From: Penaeus vannamei
Lineage: Eukaryota; Arthropoda; Malacostraca; Decapoda; Penaeidae
Assembly (NCBI RefSeq): GCF_042767895.1
Contig: NC_091573.1
Span: 25,600,677-25,621,353, forward strand
Reading direction: 5' to 3'
Length of the DNA: 20,677 nt
Shown here: positions 17,661 through 20,677 of the stretch, piece by piece
Position numbering within the stretch: the first letter of the stretch is position 1
Layout of the letters: each line of letters begins with the position of its first letter
Program-made: the position numbers and the translations under genes
Notes under the pieces: model-generated
Told to the model about the DNA's origin: nothing
Seen by the model: the letters and a program-made list of their open reading frames with translations, nothing else
Database searches by the model: none

Positions 17661-17666
17661 GTGAGT

Positions 17667-17926
17667 ACTTCCGCCTTAGAGTCTTGTCTTGTGATGTCAC
17701 TGTTTTGCCTCCCCTCGCCTCTCGCGGGAGGGCGGCCGTCCCCGCGACCTTTGCGGGGGAAACGGGGACGGGGCATTCCCTCGCGCCCTCGCTCCTGCGA
17801 CTCTGCTTTTGGCTGCAGATGGGTGCATCCTTGTGTCTGTCTGTCCATGCAGCTATTTACTGTTTTTGTGTCTCTGTGGCTGTATCTGTGTGTTGCCATA
17901 TCCATTTCAGTATCAATATGTGCATA

Positions 17927-17930
<4 letters not shown>
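17667..17930. other. Start of downstream intron, no exon supported
   Basis: Unique sequence follows the donor at 17661. An acceptor-like CTGCTTTTGGCTGCAG ends at 17818. Joined to the AT of the upstream exon it gives an open frame, but that frame runs straight into the CT microsatellite, so I do not call an exon. Confidence 0.4.
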
Positions 17931-17974
<44 letters not shown>

Positions 17975-18051
17975 ACTCTCACTTTCTCTTTCTCTCACTC
18001 TCTCTTTCCCCGTCTCTCTCTCTCTCTCTTTCTCTCACTCTCTCTTTCCCC

Positions 18052-18088
<37 letters not shown>

Positions 18089-18104
18089 CCCTCTCCCTCT
18101 CCCT

Positions 18105-18139
<35 letters not shown>

Positions 18140-18154
18140 CCTCTCTCTTTCCCC

Positions 18155-18233
<79 letters not shown>

Positions 18234-18480
18234 CCCCTCCCTCCCTCCCCTCTCTCCCCTCTCTCCCCTCTCTCCCTCCCACTCCCCTCTCTCCCTCCCT
18301 CTCCTCTCCCCCTCCCTCTCCCTCCCCCTCCCCTCTCTCCCTCCCCCTTCTCCCTCTCTCCTACTTTCTTTCGTTCTTTCTGCCTTTCTTCCCTCATTTC
18401 CTTCTTTTATTCTTTCTCTTTATTTTCCCCATTTCTTTATTCAACGAACTCTCCTTCATGCTTTTCTCCCTCACCCTGTC
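17931..18480 (+). repeat. (CT)n microsatellite and C/T-rich tract, about 550 bp
   Basis: CT arrays (17931-18231) are broken by repeated TTTCCCCGTCTCTC units (about 18005, 18047, 18148) and pass into CCCTCTCC and then degenerate TTTC sequence. Long Ser/Leu/Pro frames on + and Arg/Glu frames on - are artefacts. Confidence 0.96.
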
Positions 18481-18599
18481 TTGAAAGAATCCACGAATTC
18501 CAGAAAAAAAGAATGTACATCCAGGCAAACCGTCCCAGTCTCTCTCTCGGTCGGCGCGTGGAATTATCCGATTTATCGCGTGTTGTGTAGCAGAAGGTC

Positions 18600-19082
18600 A
18601 GACGTAGTAGGTGTTCCGACTGCTGCCTCCTCCTCCTCGTGCTCTGCGTGCTTCTCCTTTTTGCCTCTTCTTCTGTTCTCTTGTTGGGTGTTTTCCCTCT
18701 GTTGTTGTTGTTTTGCTGTTCCTCTTGCTTATCCTGCTTCTCTGCATTGGTTTTGTTTTTCTTCTTGTTCTCTTCTTCCTCTTCCTTCTTCTTCTTCTTT
18801 TTCTTCTCCTACTTCTTCTTCTTCTCCTCCTCCTCCTCCTCCTCCTCCTCCTCCTCCTCCTCCTCCTCCTCCCCCTCTCCCTTCCTCCTCCTCCTCCTCC
18901 CCCTCTCCCCTCCTCCTCCTCCCTCCTCCTCCCCCTCCTCCTCCCCCTCCTCCTCCTCCTCCCCCTCCTCCTCCTCCTCCCCCTCCTCCTCCCCCTCCCC
19001 CTCCCCCTCCTCTTCTTCCCTCTCCTCCTCCTCCTCCTCCTCCTCCTCCTCCTCCTCCTCCTCCTCCTCCTCCTCCTCCATT
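18600..19082 (+). repeat. (CTT/CTC)n trinucleotide tract
   Basis: Unique T-rich sequence at 18600-18770 turns into CTT and then CTC triplets (about 18826-19079) with CCC interruptions. They read as Leu, Ser or Pro runs on + and Arg or Glu runs on -. Confidence 0.95.
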
Positions 19083-19154
19083 TCTTCCTCCTCACGCATT
19101 CGATAACAAAGGTCTCGTAAAGGTCTTTCCACCACAGCTGGGATTGTGGGATAA

Positions 19155-19375
19155 TAGAGTCTGGAAGAGGAGGAGGAACGAGAAGGGACTAGGAGAGAAG
19201 AGGGACGAGGAGGGGGAGGGGAGGGGAGGGGAGGGACGATGAGGCGGGTGAGGGGGGAAAAGGGAAGAAGGACGAGGAAGGGAAGGAGAGGGAAGAGAGA
19301 AGAAGGACGATTAAAGGAAAGGGAGGGACGCGTGAAGGAGGATGGCGAGAGAGATGTATGGGGGAGATGGAGGAG
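19155..19375 (+). repeat. Polypurine tract
   Basis: GGAGGGGAGGGG and GAAGGACGA units for about 210 bases. It follows the CTC tract and has the opposite strand bias. Confidence 0.88.
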
Positions 19376-19812
19376 GTCTAGTTCCCTATTTTTTAAAGAT
19401 TTTTTTCCCTTTGTCTGGAGCGATGACACCTGATTTTGGGTGTCTGGAAAAGCGGCATGGTTCCGTAGGCTTTTATGGATCTCGGGGTCTTTTGGGAATG
19501 AACTTCTTCGGCGACCCCCTTATCATGTGGATGGTTTTCTCTTTGTCATCACCGCTGTATTTGTGTAAAAGTGTTGTCTATTTTTATGTTATGTTTTTTT
19601 CTTTGTTGTCTTTCGTCTTTGTTTCGTTAGTTTATCCTTTTATTTGTGTATATATATTTTCTATTTTTTGCAACTTCTTTTCTTTGTCTTTTTCCTCGTC
19701 TTTATTACGGAAGTTTTTTTTATATTTTTTTATTTCTCATTTTTAGGGTGGGAGTGTTGGGGAGGGTGGCGGTGTTCGGGAACTTGATAGCCCGGCCTCT
19801 TGAGTACCGTAA
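19376..19812. other. T-rich unique sequence, no gene seen
   Basis: Non-repetitive, T-rich on the + strand with many TTTTC and TTTGT stretches (19540-19745). A 134-residue open frame from about 19342 is hydrophobic (Phe/Leu/Ser) because of T-richness. No splice pair or domain was found. Confidence 0.5.
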
Positions 19813-19814
19813 TA

Positions 19815-20100
19815 GGCTGGGGAGCGTGAAGGGGAGAGGGGAGGGGAGGGGAGAAGAGAGGAGGGAGGGGGAGTGGAGGGAGGGGGAGTTGGAGTTGGAG
19901 TTGGGGGAGAGAAGAGGGAGGAGGAAGGGATAGGGAGAGAGGAGAGATAGGGAGGAAGAGGAGAGAAAAAGTGATTTCGGAGAAGAGAGGGAGAGAAGAC
20001 GGGGAGGATAGAACATATATTTAGAGGAGGGTAAGGGGGAAACAGGAGATGGAGAACGATAGAGAAAGAGGAGGGGGGAGAGGGAATGGGGAAAAAGAAG
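19815..20100 (+). repeat. Polypurine tract
   Basis: GGGGAGGGGAGGGG and GGAGTT units (GGAGTTGGAGTTGGAGTT near 19886) with GAGAGG sequence. Frames across it are low-complexity. Confidence 0.88.
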
Positions 20101-20350
20101 AGGTGGTGGTACGGGGTTAAGGGGTGACTATTGATCAACCCCGAAGATTGGTGATTAGACACAACTTCGGTCGCCGTTTGATTGGGGGCGAAGAGGCCAT
20201 GGCGCGCCGTGTTGTGTTTTGATTCCGCGAGTTTGAACCCTTTTCCTTGGTGTGTTTTTCTCTTCGGTGTTGCATTATTAGCTTTGTTTTTTGTTTGTTT
20301 GTTTTCATTGGTTTTATTGGTATTGCCTTTGTTGTTATTGTTGTCTTGAT
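20101..20350. other. Unique sequence, no gene seen
   Basis: Contains short inverted motifs (TTGATCAA, and CCGAAG with CTTCGG near 20140-20166) and a TTTG-rich stretch near 20280-20310. No RNA gene fold or exon could be supported. Confidence 0.45.
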
Positions 20351-20565
20351 AAGGAGGATGAGGAAGTATAAGGACGTTAATAGAAGGAAGGGGACAGGGT
20401 GGATGGAGGGAAGGAGAAAGGAGGAAGGAAAGAAGGAAGGAAGGAAGGAAGGGAGGAAGGGTACAAGGAAAGAAGATAATTAAAAGAAAATGAATGACGG
20501 GAGGAAAGAATTAATTAAAGGAAGATAAGTAGAGAGAATGGAGGGAGGGAGATAACGTTGGGGAA
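20351..20565 (+). repeat. Purine tract with (GGAA)n
   Basis: GAAGGAAGGAAGG array at about 20425-20460 within GA-rich sequence. The last 110 bases of the window (20566-20677) are unique with nothing recognised. Confidence 0.9.
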
Positions 20566-20677
20566 TGGAACTCCTACAAGGATTCGCGAGGTCCTTTAGG
20601 GTCCGAAAATTTCCATATTCCGAAGTACGAACGCCTGAGCTGTGGCGTCCCGGCGACCAGCAGCAACCTGTGAAAAA

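Noticed and set aside
17661..17960. Second coding exon starting after the AG at 17818
   Set aside because: It would be in frame with the upstream exon, but it runs directly into (CT)n with no donor before it, so an intron reading is simpler.
17809..19242. 477-residue + strand open frame
   Set aside because: It is a concatenation of CT and CTC microsatellites (Ser/Leu then Pro runs).
20130..20240. Possible tRNA or small hairpin RNA near GAGTTTGAACCC and CCGAAG/CTTCGG
   Set aside because: No cloverleaf, no A box at the right spacing, and the stem is only six pairs.

Overview
This window reads as non-coding DNA from an animal nuclear genome whose content is dominated by simple sequence. Long polypyrimidine and polypurine tracts, dinucleotide to hexanucleotide microsatellites and 17- to 35-bp minisatellites together fill well over half of it. 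That density, with (GA)n, (TG)n and (CTAT)n arrays and short TTATTG/CATTATCA-type stretches, fits a decapod crustacean such as a penaeid shrimp best. The species is an inference; nothing in the window proves it. A run of exactly 500 N (15178-15677) marks a scaffold gap. Almost every long open frame here is a by-product of stop-free repeats (Ser/Leu/Pro/Phe, Arg/Glu/Gly/Lys or Cys/Val runs) and is not a gene.

From 1 to about 10.4 kb, pyrimidine blocks are followed by purine blocks on the + strand several times over. Between them lie a 19-bp minisatellite (about 1917-2288), a 17-bp minisatellite with a 51-bp higher-order pattern (3737-4206), a 29-bp minisatellite (4405-4549), a second 17-bp G-rich array (5431-5583), a very long GA tract (7247-7596) and G-rich arrays (7813-8345, 8815-9060). 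Short islands of unique sequence at 2706-2830, 4840-4975 and 7713-7812 carry palindromic or paired transcription-factor-like motifs. From 10.4 to 15.2 kb there is a 253-bp MITE-like element with TA target duplications (10566-10818), a 105-bp duplication inside a TG microsatellite, an AT-rich island, two GATA-site clusters (13134-13268 and 13947-14042) and, between them, a strong match to an arthropod recursive splice site at 13907/13908.

From about 15.7 to 17.7 kb the sequence becomes unique, GC- and CpG-rich, and looks like a promoter with the 5' end of a + strand gene. The model has an untranslated first exon ending at a GTAAGT donor (17094), a 488-bp intron, and an exon at 17582-17660 with a start codon at 17632 that encodes nine codons plus two bases before a GTGAGT donor at 17661. 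I do not recognise the protein from its first nine residues. The rest of the gene would lie to the right of the window. The remainder, 17.93-20.68 kb, would then be intron and again consists mostly of CT, CTC and GA/GGA repeats.

The most coherent reading is that the window is regulatory and intronic territory of one large + strand gene: an upstream long intron with a recursive splice site and GATA-rich candidate enhancers, then an internal alternative promoter with a short alternative N-terminal exon and a leader rich in upstream ATGs. Each part is visible in sequence, but the link between them is inference.
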